Source: Bacteroidota bacterium
GTDB taxonomy: Bacteria; Bacteroidota; Bacteroidia; Chitinophagales; UBA10324
Reading direction: 5' to 3'
Length of the DNA stretch: 64,000 bases
Assembly (NCBI GenBank): GCA_018267315.1
Contig: JAFDYS010000001.1
Coordinates: 32,580 to 96,579, forward strand
Part shown: positions 17,535-26,694 of the stretch, piece by piece
How the letters are laid out: each line of letters starts with the position of its first letter
Numbering within the stretch: position 1 is the stretch's first letter
Position numbers and translations under genes: made by a program
Notes under the pieces: generated by a model
Told to the model about the DNA's origin: nothing
Database searches by the model: none
The model's input: the letters and a program-made list of their open reading frames with translations, nothing else

Positions 17535-18584
17535 TCAGTTGACTGACTTCGCATACCAGCTGCGTAAAACGGAAGCCGCCGGTTTTCCCTGCGGCGTATA
17601 ATCCGTTTCGAAGGATACATCCGGTTCCGTTCTTTCATCAAACCATTTCCAGCTGAATCCCCCGGCAAACCACGACTCATTCCAGCAGGTACTGAAAAGA
17701 GATTCATAGGCGTTGCGCTGGGCCTCATAGTTTTTGGGAGAAGAATCGTAAGCATTCCACGGTTGGCGCGCGCAATAGTCAATGCTGCGGTAACCGAATT
17801 CAGTAAAGAGTATTTGCCTGCCCGTTTTCACGGAGAGCTCCTGCATCGGTTCACAATATTTCTTCCAGCCACTCTTCAATGATTCAGTCGTAGGGGTGGC
17901 CTCATCGCTCAGCGGGAAATACGCATTGATCCCGATGTAATCCAGCTTTTGCCAGAAGGGAAAATCATGATAGCAATCCCAGTTTTCCGCATAGGTGAGT
18001 TTGCCCGAATAAATACTTCTTACCGTATCAATCAGGTGCTCCCAGTATTGCGGCCTGATCTTAACAAACGAATCCAACTCGGTGCCGAGGCAAAACATAT
18101 CCGCTTTCATGCTGTCGCTGATATGCAGGAGCGAGAAGATGTACGCGGTGTAGTTCTCCTCAAATTCTTTCCACTGTGCTTCATCCCGGAACTGAATGTC
18201 GCCCGTGAAATGGTCATGCATCCATATCTGCGGCTTCACCATCACCTTCATGCCTGCGTGGTGCGCCATGGCAATACAGGCGGCAACGCCTTCCGGCCGC
18301 TCACCCCACCATTGGTGTTTGGAGTTGAAATAGATCTTCGGCTCATTGCTGCGCATGAATGCGAACGGAAGCAGGCATACATAGTTGGCGTGCACTTGCT
18401 TCAGACTGTCAAAAGCCACCGATTCCATGGGGGCCGGCGAGGCCGTTAAACTGATTCCGTTGATTCGCGACGGTTGCATTTCATTGCGCTGCGGCAACGA
18501 TATGCCCGAAGTGGAAGAAGTGGTGGAGGGAACACAAGCGCTCACCAGCCAGGATAGAAGCAAACAGAAGGTCAATGACTTCAT
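17535..18584 (-). CDS. GH113-like glycoside hydrolase lipoprotein
   Basis: Predicted TIM-barrel glycosidase anchored in the cell envelope. MKSLTFCLLLSWLVSAC gives a lipoprotein signal (Cys17). The barrel follows from about residue 45: CLLPFAFMRS, MVKPQIWMHDHF, then LGTELDSF, whose Glu is the likely acid/base, and FTEFGYRS, whose Glu is the likely nucleophile, matching the family 113 (beta-mannanase-like) layout. WFAGGFSWKWF near the end is also typical. The sugar substrate is not certain. The ATG at 18584 is preferred to one at 18629 because it yields the lipobox and a TAAGTTTG box lies five bases upstream. Divergent from the first alpha/beta hydrolase. Confidence 0.82.
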   Translation of the reverse strand: MKSLTFCLLLSWLVSACVPSTTSSTSGISLPQRNEMQPSRINGISLTASPAPMESVAFDSLKQVHANYVCLLPFAFMRSNEPKIYFNSKHQWWGERPEGVAACIAMAHHAGMKVMVKPQIWMHDHFTGDIQFRDEAQWKEFEENYTAYIFSLLHISDSMKADMFCLGTELDSFVKIRPQYWEHLIDTVRSIYSGKLTYAENWDCYHDFPFWQKLDYIGINAYFPLSDEATPTTESLKSGWKKYCEPMQELSVKTGRQILFTEFGYRSIDYCARQPWNAYDSSPKNYEAQRNAYESLFSTCWNESWFAGGFSWKWFDERTEPDVSFETDYTPQGKPAASVLRSWYAKSVN

Positions 18585-18589
18585 CAGGA

Positions 18590-18597
18590 CAAACTTA
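18590..18597 (-). promoter_or_regulatory. -7 promoter box TAAGTTTG for the GH113-like gene
   Basis: Exact TAnnTTTG on the minus strand, ending five bases before the ATG at 18584. It decides the start codon and predicts a leaderless or near-leaderless mRNA. No clear -33 box. Confidence 0.45.
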
Positions 18598-18681
18598 CGA
18601 TTTCGCCCTATCACCCCGCGGAGCGGCAAGTCTTTTTTATTTTGAGAGATGCCTCGCTACCTTTCGAATCAGTAAAGCGAA

Positions 18682-19485
18682 ATGAACACGCAACTCTGGA
18701 TTGAAGTAATCGGATGGATTGCCCTTGGTATTATTGTGGCAAGCATGCTGGTTTATTTCGTTCAGCAGTATTTCTTTTTTCATCCGGAGAAACTGCCCCG
18801 GAACTTTCAATTCAAATACGATCGCCCGTTTAAAGAGTGGAACCTGCAACCCGAAAAAGGCGCGCGGCTGAACGGACTTCATTTCACCGTGGAAAATCCG
18901 AAAGGGGTCATTCTCTATTTCCACGGAAACACCCGCAGCGTAAAAGGATGGGCGAAGTTCGCGCAGGATTTCACGCGCTATGGTTATGACCTCGTGATGT
19001 TTGACTACCGCGGTTTCGGCAAAAGTTTCGGTAAGCGGAATGAAGAGAACATGCTCAAGGATTCTGACTTCATTTATCAGAAGCTGAAAGAAAAATATCC
19101 CGAGGATGCCATCATCGTTTACGGAAGAAGTTTTGGAAGCGCCTTCGCGGTGAAGGTGTGCAGTTTGAATAATCCCCGCTTCTGCATTCTGGACTCCCCG
19201 TTCTCCAGTTTAGTGATGGCTTCAAGGAGATTTCTTCCTTTCCTCCCGGTATCTTACCTCATCCGTTATCCGCTGCGCGCCGATCTGTGGATGGAGTATG
19301 TGAAGTGCCACACATATATCATTCACGGCACGCGTGACTGGATCATTCCCATCCGCAACAGTGAGAAACTGGCCGAGATTGCCCCGCACCGCATCACGCT
19401 CATCCGCATTGAAGGCGGCGGGCACAATAACCTTCCCTCCTTTCCGCAGTATCACGCATTCTTAAGAGACATATTGAAGTACTGA
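18682..19485 (+). CDS. Alpha/beta hydrolase, membrane-anchored (first of tandem pair)
   Basis: Serine hydrolase of the BEM46/YqkD-like group; substrate unknown, probably an ester or peptide. An N-terminal hydrophobic helix (about residues 12-30) anchors it. The oxyanion strand is YFHGNTRS, the nucleophile elbow GRSFGS (about residue 153), the acid Asp in HGTRDWIIP and the His in GGGHNNLP. Length is 267 aa. The stop codon overlaps the next start (TGATG), so the two hydrolases are co-transcribed and probably co-translated. A TACCTTTC box (18658-18665), one base off the -7 consensus, precedes the start. The pair is a tandem duplication: same length, same motifs. Confidence 0.85.
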   Translation: MNTQLWIEVIGWIALGIIVASMLVYFVQQYFFFHPEKLPRNFQFKYDRPFKEWNLQPEKGARLNGLHFTVENPKGVILYFHGNTRSVKGWAKFAQDFTRYGYDLVMFDYRGFGKSFGKRNEENMLKDSDFIYQKLKEKYPEDAIIVYGRSFGSAFAVKVCSLNNPRFCILDSPFSSLVMASRRFLPFLPVSYLIRYPLRADLWMEYVKCHTYIIHGTRDWIIPIRNSEKLAEIAPHRITLIRIEGGGHNNLPSFPQYHAFLRDILKY

Positions 19486-20297
19486 TGCAAGCCCTGTTGA
19501 TTCTTGTTATTGCCGCCCTTGTGATCTATGCCTCGCTCAGCATCGGTTATATTTTCTTCCAGGAAAAATTTCTCTTCCGTTCGAAAAAACTGCCGTGCGA
19601 TTTTCAGCACCCCTGCCTGCTGCCGCATGAAGAACTTTTTCTGCCCACGGCTGACGGTGAAACAATTAATGCGCTGTGGGTTCAGTCCAAACAACGCAAG
19701 GGAATCGTGATTTACTATCACGGCAACATGCTGCATCTCACCAACTATCTTCCTTACATCACCAAGTTCACCGATGAAGGATATGATGTGCTCATCAGCG
19801 ACTACCGGAGTTTCGGCAAGAGCACGGGCACCCTCACTGAAGAAAATTTTTACAGCGACTCCCTGATGATTTTTGATTGGGTGATGAAGAAGTTTCCCGA
19901 CGTGCCGCTGATCGTTTATGGAAGATCCATGGGCACGGCCGCGGCCTGCTACGTGGCTTCACAACGGCATTGCCGTCACATGATCCTCGAAGCGCCTTTC
20001 TTCAGCTTGCACGATCTCTCCTGGTTTTACGGGTTGGTAGTGCCGAAGAAGGTGAAGCTGAAATTTTCTTTCCGGAATAATGAGTTCCTTCCAAGCGTAA
20101 AATCCTCAATCACCATTTTCCACGGCACGAAGGATTCGATTGTGTCATACAAATCAGGAAAAAAGCTGCAGGCTTTTTTGAAAGAGGGCGATCAGTTCAT
20201 CACCATTGAAGGCGGCGGGCATAATAACCTGGAGCAGTTTGAGCAGTACCATGTGGAGTTGGAGAAGGTATTGGGAAGTTCTAAATTCGAGAGATGA
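19485..20297 (+). CDS. Alpha/beta hydrolase (second of tandem pair)
   Basis: Paralogue of the preceding gene, sharing a one-base overlap with its stop. It has an N-terminal membrane helix (LLILVIAALVIYASLSIGYIF), YYHGNMLHL, the nucleophile elbow GRSMGT, the Asp region HGTKDSIVS and the catalytic His in GGGHNNLEQ. Length is 270 aa. Its last 63 coding bases (20215-20277) recur with six mismatches at 22304-22366, beyond the neighbouring secreted-protein gene, so this 3' end has been duplicated. Substrate unknown. Confidence 0.85.
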   Translation: MQALLILVIAALVIYASLSIGYIFFQEKFLFRSKKLPCDFQHPCLLPHEELFLPTADGETINALWVQSKQRKGIVIYYHGNMLHLTNYLPYITKFTDEGYDVLISDYRSFGKSTGTLTEENFYSDSLMIFDWVMKKFPDVPLIVYGRSMGTAAACYVASQRHCRHMILEAPFFSLHDLSWFYGLVVPKKVKLKFSFRNNEFLPSVKSSITIFHGTKDSIVSYKSGKKLQAFLKEGDQFITIEGGGHNNLEQFEQYHVELEKVLGSSKFER

Positions 20298-20307
20298 AAG
20301 AACAGGT

Positions 20308-22200
20308 ATGAAAACATTTTTCCTTTTTTCGTTAATTCTTATTTGCGGCTTTCAGTGTTCAATTGCACAAACAGCTCCATTAAAACAATGGGATATTCGT
20401 TATGGAGGAAGTGATTGGGACGAGCTTAGCTGTCTTCAGCAGACATCTGATGGTGGCTATATTTTAGGCGGACATTCTTATTCAGGAATTACTGGAGATA
20501 AAACGCAAGCGAGTAAGGGAGGAAGAGATTATTGGATTGTCAAAACTAATCAAGATGGTGTTAAAGAGTGGGATGCAAGTTTTGGAGGAGACGGTGATGA
20601 TATTCTCACATGGATTGAGCAGACTGATGATGAAGGTTTTATCCTCGGAGGTTATTCTTGGTCGCATGCAGGAGGAGATAAAACAGAGGATGTCCGGGGC
20701 GCTGCTGACTACTGGATTGTAAAAATCGATCCGGATGGTGTAAAGGAATGGGATGCGACAATTGGAGGAAATGGTGATGATTGGTTGACTGCGCTGCAAC
20801 AAACTTCCGATGGGGGATACATCCTTGGAGGATTCTCAGACTCAGAAATCAGTGGCGAAAAGACACAGGACAGCCAGGGAGATTTTGACTACTGGATCGT
20901 AAAAACAAATGATGATGGAATAAAGCAATGGGATGTGCGCTTTGGTGGAAGCGATATAGATAGGCTCAGCGCTGTTGTGAAAACTTCCGATGGCGGGTAC
21001 ATTCTTGGCGGCTGGTCCACCTCAGGAATAAGTGGAGATAAAACGCAGTCAAGCATAGGATATGCTGATTATTGGATTGTGAAAACTGATGCAAATGGCA
21101 TGAAGCAATGGGATAGGCGATTCGGTGGTAATTCGGATAATTTTTTTCGTGACCTTCGTCAAACTACCGATGGAGGATACATAATTGGGGGCGATTCGGA
21201 CTCAAAAATTAGCGGTGACAAAACTCAAGATAGTAAAGGAGATAATGATTACTGGATTGTTAAGACAAATGCCGATGGAGATAAGGAGTGGGATGCCACT
21301 TTTGGGGGGAGTAGTGCTGAGTATTTCCATTGGCTCCAACAAACTTCTGACGATGGCTATATCCTTGGCGGCTATTCCTGGTCAGAAATAAGTGGGGATA
21401 AAACCCAGGGAAATCAGGGGTTCGCTGATTACTGGATCGTAAAAACGGATGCCAATGGATTAAAGCAATGGGACGCATGCTTTGGAGGAAAAGATTATGA
21501 TTATTTCCGTTCACTTGATCAAACATCAGATGGTGGATATATCCTTGGTGGATATTCCAATTCAGGAATCAGTGGTGATAAAACACAGTCAAGTCAGGGC
21601 CAATATGATTATTGGATAGTAAAGGTTGCTGCTGCGGGTGAAAGCGATTGTAGTATTCCTGATGGAGCTAATACAACTGACATAAAGCCTACTTCCGTAT
21701 GGGTTAACTGGAATGCAGTAAGCAATGCAGCGGGTTATGCTGTAATCTACAAACCATTTGAAGTAAATGATTGGGTTAACGTTCCTGCTGGAAACTCTTC
21801 TAAAAAATTAACAGGTCTAAGTCCTTCTACAGAATATGTCTGGAGAGTAAAATCTCTTTGCAGCGCTGGCCCATTGGTTTCATCAGATTGGAGCTCTGCA
21901 CAAACCTTCACCACAAAACCATTGCGCCTGGAAGATGATAGCGAAGGAGAAATCTTCGTAGAAGTCTTCCCCAACCCCGCCTCCACCACCATCCACCTTC
22001 AGCTTCCTTCCACACCCGCCACCATCACGGTCTTCAACCTCCTCGGAGAAAAAGTGAGAGAAGAAAAAGTAAGTTTACCTGCCGGACAGGCAGGCGGCGG
22101 GGAGATTACGATGGATGTAAGTGAATTGCCTGCAGGGTTGTATTTCGTGAGAACGGAGGAGGCAATGGTGGGAAAATTTGTGAAGCTTGCCTGCCGATAG
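20308..22200 (+). CDS. Secreted 7-repeat propeller protein with T9SS tail
   Basis: Exported protein of unknown binding or structural role, 630 aa. The signal peptide is MKTFFLFSLILICGF...AQ. Seven 60-residue repeats follow (about 20-440); each reads roughly DYWIVKTDANG, then KQWD, FGG, QTSDGGYILGG, SGDKTQ. Seven such blades suggest a seven-bladed beta-propeller (inference). A fibronectin type III-like domain (about 450-535) and a T9SS type A sorting domain (VFPNPAST to KFVKL) end it. The sorting domain carries an odd GQAGGG insert encoded by a CTGCC/GGCAG palindrome (22078-22094), and the last three residues and stop come from a second copy (about 22189-22203). Start at 20308 is chosen for the signal peptide; an in-frame ATG at 20206 lies inside the hydrolase gene. 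Confidence 0.85.
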   Translation: MKTFFLFSLILICGFQCSIAQTAPLKQWDIRYGGSDWDELSCLQQTSDGGYILGGHSYSGITGDKTQASKGGRDYWIVKTNQDGVKEWDASFGGDGDDILTWIEQTDDEGFILGGYSWSHAGGDKTEDVRGAADYWIVKIDPDGVKEWDATIGGNGDDWLTALQQTSDGGYILGGFSDSEISGEKTQDSQGDFDYWIVKTNDDGIKQWDVRFGGSDIDRLSAVVKTSDGGYILGGWSTSGISGDKTQSSIGYADYWIVKTDANGMKQWDRRFGGNSDNFFRDLRQTTDGGYIIGGDSDSKISGDKTQDSKGDNDYWIVKTNADGDKEWDATFGGSSAEYFHWLQQTSDDGYILGGYSWSEISGDKTQGNQGFADYWIVKTDANGLKQWDACFGGKDYDYFRSLDQTSDGGYILGGYSNSGISGDKTQSSQGQYDYWIVKVAAAGESDCSIPDGANTTDIKPTSVWVNWNAVSNAAGYAVIYKPFEVNDWVNVPAGNSSKKLTGLSPSTEYVWRVKSLCSAGPLVSSDWSSAQTFTTKPLRLEDDSEGEIFVEVFPNPASTTIHLQLPSTPATITVFNLLGEKVREEKVSLPAGQAGGGEITMDVSELPAGLYFVRTEEAMVGKFVKLACR

Positions 22201-22303
22201 GCATGGGAATAAATTATCTCTGCTCCTTCTCGATAAACTCGAAGTGACCCACGCACCCGTGTTGGGAAGGTCTGTTCGAGTTTATCGGGAACAAGCTGAG
22301 CAG

Positions 22304-22410
22304 GCGGGCACAATAACCTCGAGCCGTTTGAGCAGTATCATGAGGAGTTGGAGAAGGTGTTGGGAATTGCCGGCGTAGAGATGCCTGAAGGTGGGTTGAG
22401 AAGTTCATAA
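22304..22410 (+). pseudogene. Orphan 3' fragment of an alpha/beta hydrolase gene
   Basis: Reads GGHNNLEPFEQYHEELEKVL, the catalytic-His tail of the hydrolases at 18.7-20.3 kb, then runs to TAA at 22408-22410. It is about 90% identical over 63 bases to 20215-20277 (six mismatches counted). Nothing of the rest of the gene remains; a hairpin-repeat unit is joined directly upstream. It therefore marks a duplicated or third hydrolase copy that was destroyed. Confidence 0.75.
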
Positions 22411-22416
22411 CAACAA

Positions 22417-22489
22417 CGTCATTGCGAGCGCAGCGAAGCAATCCCCAACCCCATGGGATTGCTTCGTCGCGTTGCTCCTCGCAAAGACG
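22417..22489. repeat. Palindromic dispersed repeat (CGTCATTGCGAG type)
   Basis: Left arm starts CGTCATTGCGAGCGCAGCG and AAGCAATCCC; right arm reads GGGATTGCTTCG and ends CTCGCAAAGACG, giving a long imperfect hairpin. A related half-element is at 41713-41748. It belongs to a widely seen class of intergenic palindromes; no gene is inside. Confidence 0.7.
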
Positions 22490-23094
22490 TGGCGGCAAAG
22501 ATTGTGTAGGAATGGGTTGAGCGGAGGTCAGTTCGAGTTTATCGGGAACAAGTTGAGCAATCGGAACCATGCCACACAACTTCTTGACGGCAATCACGGA
22601 AGTGACCGCGCGCTTGTGTTGGGCAGGTCAGTTCGAGTTTATCGAGAACTGGCTGAGCAATCGCAAACCATGCCACACAACTTCTTGACGGCAATCAGGG
22701 AAGTGACCGCGCACTTGTGTTGGGCAGGTCAGTTCGAGTTTATCGAGAACAAGTTGAGCAATCGGAACCATGCCACACAACTTCTCGACAGGTTCCCCCT
22801 GTCAGCAGTCAGGGAAGTGACCCGCGCGCATGTTTAGGGCAGGTCAGTTCGAGTTCATCGAGAACAAGCTGAGCAATCGGAACCATGCTACGCAACTTCT
22901 TGACAGGTTCCCCCCTGTCAGCAGGCAGGGAAGTGACCGCGCGCTTGTGTTGGGCAGGTCAGTTCAAGTTTATCGAGAACAAGCTGAGCAATCGGAACCA
23001 TGCTACACAACTTCTCGACAGGCTCGAAGTGACCCGAACGTAATGTCTTCACTTAACACGAATAAGGGGTGTGGCTGAGGCAACTCTCATGAAT

Positions 23095-26000
23095 CTATTT
23101 CTGCAAACTGATCTGCGAAGTGTACACCTGCCCGTTGATGAACAGTCTCACTAAATAGATTCCGTCAGGCGCATTACCCATCTTTATTTCTTTCACCAGT
23201 TTACCGTTTTCTATTTCCCCGTTATCTAAATGGATGATTTGCCCGAAGAGATTCAGGACTTCGATTTTTACCTGCATAGTTTCTTCATCATTCACCGTAA
23301 GATCAACAGTGAATACACCGGCGGAGGGATTAGGAAATACATTGAATGCGATTTCTTCAACGTCATTTTCCAATCGGAGCGGTTTGGTGGTGAAGGTTTT
23401 CGTCTCACTCCAGTCAGATGACAACGAACCCTGATCACAGACCGATTTCACCGCCCAGTCATATTGTGTGTTGGGTAAGAGACCAGTGAGTTTTTTGTAA
23501 TTCAGTTGTGCTGTGGTTTTGGTCCATGGTACCGCTCCGGTTTTGCGATAGCGCACGCTGTAAGTCTGAGCGGTGGGTACGACATCCCAATTCATTTTTG
23601 CTGATGTGGATTTGATTTTAGAGGTGAATCCATTCGGTGGTATGTCACAGTTCAAACTTTCCAGAAACCCATCATTAGTCTTCAGCATCCAGTAATCGGA
23701 TTGTCCCCTCAGGTTTTCCGTTTTGTCTCCACTGATGTCAGAACCTGATTTCCCTGCCAGCAGCAACCCGCCATCATTGGTAACGGCTACTGAAGCAAGT
23801 ACATCTCCCCCCGTTCCTCCGAGCCTCACATCCCATTGCTTAGCACCGCTTGCATCTGTTTTGAGCAGCCAGAAATCATCGTACCCATAACAGGTTTGCG
23901 TCTTCGTCCCCGTAATCTGCGAAATGGAATTGCAAGCGAATAAGTAACCCCCATCCGTAAAATTGTTCACTACACCGTGTATTTCGCCCTCACCCCTTTC
24001 GTCAAAGCTTCCGCCGTAAGTTCGATCCCACTCTTTCATTCCAACTGCATTCGTCTTAACCGCCCAAAAGTCTACGCCTCCCCAATTTGCCTGCGACTTA
24101 TTTCCACTGATGCCTGATCCGGAAATTCCACCGGCAAGAAATCCTCCGTCGGGAGTTGTTATCACTGAATGCAGGAGGTCGTCACTCTCGCCACCAAAAG
24201 TCTGATCCCATTCCTGAACACCGTCAGTGTTTATTTTGACCAGCCAGTAATCGGCTCCACCATAATTCACCTGCGTCTTATTTCCTCCTACACCGGAGTA
24301 TGACACGCCTCCGAGAATAAATCCATGATCGGGAGTTTGTTGAATGCCATGAAGGATGTCGCTTGCCGGACCCCCAAATCGCTTATCCCACTGTTTGATT
24401 CCGCTTGCATCAATTTTGACAATCCAGTAATCATTTGAGCCCTGTGAACTTTCTGACTTGTCGCCGTTTGCACCTGAAGCAGAGCTGCCGCCAACAATAT
24501 AACCGCCGTCGTCAGTTTGCCGGATTTCTGCCAGTTCCTCATCAGCTCCTCCTCCGAGTGTGATGTCCCAATCTTTAGTTCCATCGGCGTTAATTTTCAC
24601 GAGCCAAAAATCATATCCTCCTATTTTCGCTCCTGATTTGGTTCCGCTAATGGGAGAATCAGAAGCCCCGGCTGCTATACATCCTCCGTCGCTGGTGGCC
24701 TGCAGCGACCGCAAATAATCATCCTCTGTGCCTCCGAAATCTACGTCCCATAGCTTATTCCCGTTTGAGTCAACTTTGATAAGCCAGTAGTCGGTGCCTC
24801 CCCAACCGGGCTGCGTCTTGTCTCCATTAATGCCACCCCAGGCATATCCACCAATAATGTAACCTCCATCCGATGCCTGAATCGCTTCGCCTGTGTAGTC
24901 ATGATATGAAACCGTTCCAAAAGTCTTGTCCCATTCTCTCGAAACAGCTTTGTAATTGTTAATTGATATGTCTTCATTGTTTTGAATACTGGCAACAGAA
25001 TCCTGAGAACTTATTACTCTGACTCTGTAATGATTGCCAAGGGTAATGGGGTTTGGAATAATCGCACTGATCTCGCCGAATTGTTTCGAGGAGATTGAAC
25101 CTATATCAAGAGGTGAGGTAAAGCTCCCCTGCTCATCAGAAAGCTGAACAGTAAATACATTACCATCACTGAACGTGCCACTGCCTTCATATCGAATGGT
25201 GATTGAATCTCCGGGCCAGTAGGTGAGCGGAGTCACAATGGGAGTCACGATATAATCACCAGTTCCGCCGCCATCCGTCTTAATGATACAATAATCTCCT
25301 TCCTCATAGCCATGGTCAGTGATATCACCATTCGGGTCCGTCAAGTCCGTGAGGTCACAATATCCTCCGAGCAGAAATCCTCCATCACTCGTTTGTTCAA
25401 TTGCGAAACATTCATCGTATGCCCAACTGCCGAAACGAAGATCATACTGCTTGAAACAGTTCGTATCGATTTTCACGATCCAATAATCTGCGCGGGCAAC
25501 GCCATCCCGCTGATCCTGGGTCTTGTCTCCCTCAAGGTTTGATAGGGAGTATCCTGCCAGCATAAACCTGCCGTCGGAAGTTCTTATAACGTCAGTGAGA
25601 AACTCATTGCCACTACCTCCAAATCTCGAATCATATAATTTGTTGCCTGTTGCATTTGTCTTCACCAACCAGTAATCATATCCTCCACGGCTGCTCTGCG
25701 TTTTATCGCCGCTGATACCTGAATTTGAACTTCCGGCAAGCAGGAAGTCTCCATTGTCAGCTTCAACTACTTCTTCAAGTTGATCGTCATCAGCTCCGCC
25801 GAATGTCTTATCCCATTGCTTGATGCCATTGGCATCGGTCTTCACGATCCAAAAATCATCCACACCAAGTTTTGGCTGAGATTTATCACCGCTGATTCCG
25901 GAATTTGAAATACCGCCGAGCAAGAATCCGCCGTCTGAAGTTTGAATAATTGAAGTGAGCTTGTCTTCACTGCTTCCGCCGAATCTTGCATCCCACTGCT

Positions 26001-26610
26001 TTGACCCAGTGGCATCTATTTTCACAATCCAATAATCATTTCCGCCCTGTGATGGTTGAGATTTATCTCCGCTGATTCCCGATTTGGAGTAGCCACCGAG
26101 AATAAATCCTCCGTCAGTAGTTTTTTGCGCGGAAAAAAGTTTATCGTTATCGCTTCCTCCGTAAACTCTGTCCCACAATTGGTTTCCGTTTTCATCCGTT
26201 CGGACAATCCAGAAATCAAGTCCGCCTTTGCTTACCTGAGTTTTCGTTCCGTTGGCACCCGATTCCGAGAATCCACCGATTAGAAAATGTCCGTCATTGG
26301 TTTCCAGGAACAGCGTGAGTTCATCATCCAGTGTGCCTCCGTAAACCTTCTGATAAACATCGTCACCCGTTGAATCTGTCTTCACAATCCAATAATCAAT
26401 TTCACCTTGCTTGGTTTCTTTCTTATTGCCTGTCTTTCCGGAACGGGACCACCCAGCAAGCACATAACCACCATCCTGCGTCTGCTTAACGGCTCTCAAA
26501 TGATCTTCATCCATGCCGCCGTAGATCACGTCCCATTGTTTCTGTGGCAGCTGAGCAGCTACAATAGTTGAAATGAAAATTGACAGAATTGCAATGGAGA
26601 GTTGTCTCAT
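23095..26610 (-). CDS. Secreted double-propeller T9SS protein, unit C
   Basis: Exported 1171-residue protein of unknown function. Signal peptide MRQLSIAILSIFISTIVAAQ. Two sets of seven 60-residue repeats (D(Y/F)W(I/L)VK motif, about 25-425 and 560-985) flank an Ig-like module (about 430-550, IRYEGSGTFSDGN, YRVRVISSQ). A fibronectin type III domain (about 1000-1085) and a T9SS type A sorting domain (VFPNPSAGVFTVDL to QISLQK) follow. Fourteen blades suggest two seven-bladed propellers (inference). It is the last of three tandem paralogues on the minus strand; its C-terminal about 170 residues are nearly identical to the other two. It lacks a chrA tail downstream and abuts the hairpin-repeat array. 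Confidence 0.88.
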   Translation of the reverse strand: MRQLSIAILSIFISTIVAAQLPQKQWDVIYGGMDEDHLRAVKQTQDGGYVLAGWSRSGKTGNKKETKQGEIDYWIVKTDSTGDDVYQKVYGGTLDDELTLFLETNDGHFLIGGFSESGANGTKTQVSKGGLDFWIVRTDENGNQLWDRVYGGSDNDKLFSAQKTTDGGFILGGYSKSGISGDKSQPSQGGNDYWIVKIDATGSKQWDARFGGSSEDKLTSIIQTSDGGFLLGGISNSGISGDKSQPKLGVDDFWIVKTDANGIKQWDKTFGGADDDQLEEVVEADNGDFLLAGSSNSGISGDKTQSSRGGYDYWLVKTNATGNKLYDSRFGGSGNEFLTDVIRTSDGRFMLAGYSLSNLEGDKTQDQRDGVARADYWIVKIDTNCFKQYDLRFGSWAYDECFAIEQTSDGGFLLGGYCDLTDLTDPNGDITDHGYEEGDYCIIKTDGGGTGDYIVTPIVTPLTYWPGDSITIRYEGSGTFSDGNVFTVQLSDEQGSFTSPLDIGSISSKQFGEISAIIPNPITLGNHYRVRVISSQDSVASIQNNEDISINNYKAVSREWDKTFGTVSYHDYTGEAIQASDGGYIIGGYAWGGINGDKTQPGWGGTDYWLIKVDSNGNKLWDVDFGGTEDDYLRSLQATSDGGCIAAGASDSPISGTKSGAKIGGYDFWLVKINADGTKDWDITLGGGADEELAEIRQTDDGGYIVGGSSASGANGDKSESSQGSNDYWIVKIDASGIKQWDKRFGGPASDILHGIQQTPDHGFILGGVSYSGVGGNKTQVNYGGADYWLVKINTDGVQEWDQTFGGESDDLLHSVITTPDGGFLAGGISGSGISGNKSQANWGGVDFWAVKTNAVGMKEWDRTYGGSFDERGEGEIHGVVNNFTDGGYLFACNSISQITGTKTQTCYGYDDFWLLKTDASGAKQWDVRLGGTGGDVLASVAVTNDGGLLLAGKSGSDISGDKTENLRGQSDYWMLKTNDGFLESLNCDIPPNGFTSKIKSTSAKMNWDVVPTAQTYSVRYRKTGAVPWTKTTAQLNYKKLTGLLPNTQYDWAVKSVCDQGSLSSDWSETKTFTTKPLRLENDVEEIAFNVFPNPSAGVFTVDLTVNDEETMQVKIEVLNLFGQIIHLDNGEIENGKLVKEIKMGNAPDGIYLVRLFINGQVYTSQISLQK

Positions 26611-26694
26611 TTAATTTTATTGTAGAGCTAAGTCAGGTGGAAATATCGCATTTCAAAGCTACGGATTTGTGGCTTGCAATTTCATGGCAATTCC

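Larger units (their letters stand above)
22226..23034. repeat. Array of hairpin-forming tandem repeats
   Basis: This 0.8-kb gene-free stretch holds at least five tandem copies starting with GGTCAGTTCGAGTTTATCG at 22526, 22626, 22727, 22842 and 22957, spaced 100, 101, 115 and 115 bases, plus a decayed copy at 22269. The intact last unit (22957-23034) is an inverted repeat: its left arm pairs with the right arm CTTCTCGACAGGCTCGAAG at 23011-23029 and GTGACC beyond. An inverted right-arm copy also lies at 22226-22249. This resembles REP/BIME-type dispersed palindromic elements. Open frames through the array are accidental. Confidence 0.8.

Noticed and set aside
22226..23034. Possible CRISPR array
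   Set aside because: Units are 100-115 bases, the parts between the conserved blocks are themselves repeated, and no cas gene is nearby.
22472..23078. Open frames of 82-121 codons across the 22.5-23.1 kb array
   Set aside because: They translate the repeat unit (QFEFIENKLSNRNHA again and again) and have no independent coding signals; the DNA is a hairpin-repeat array.
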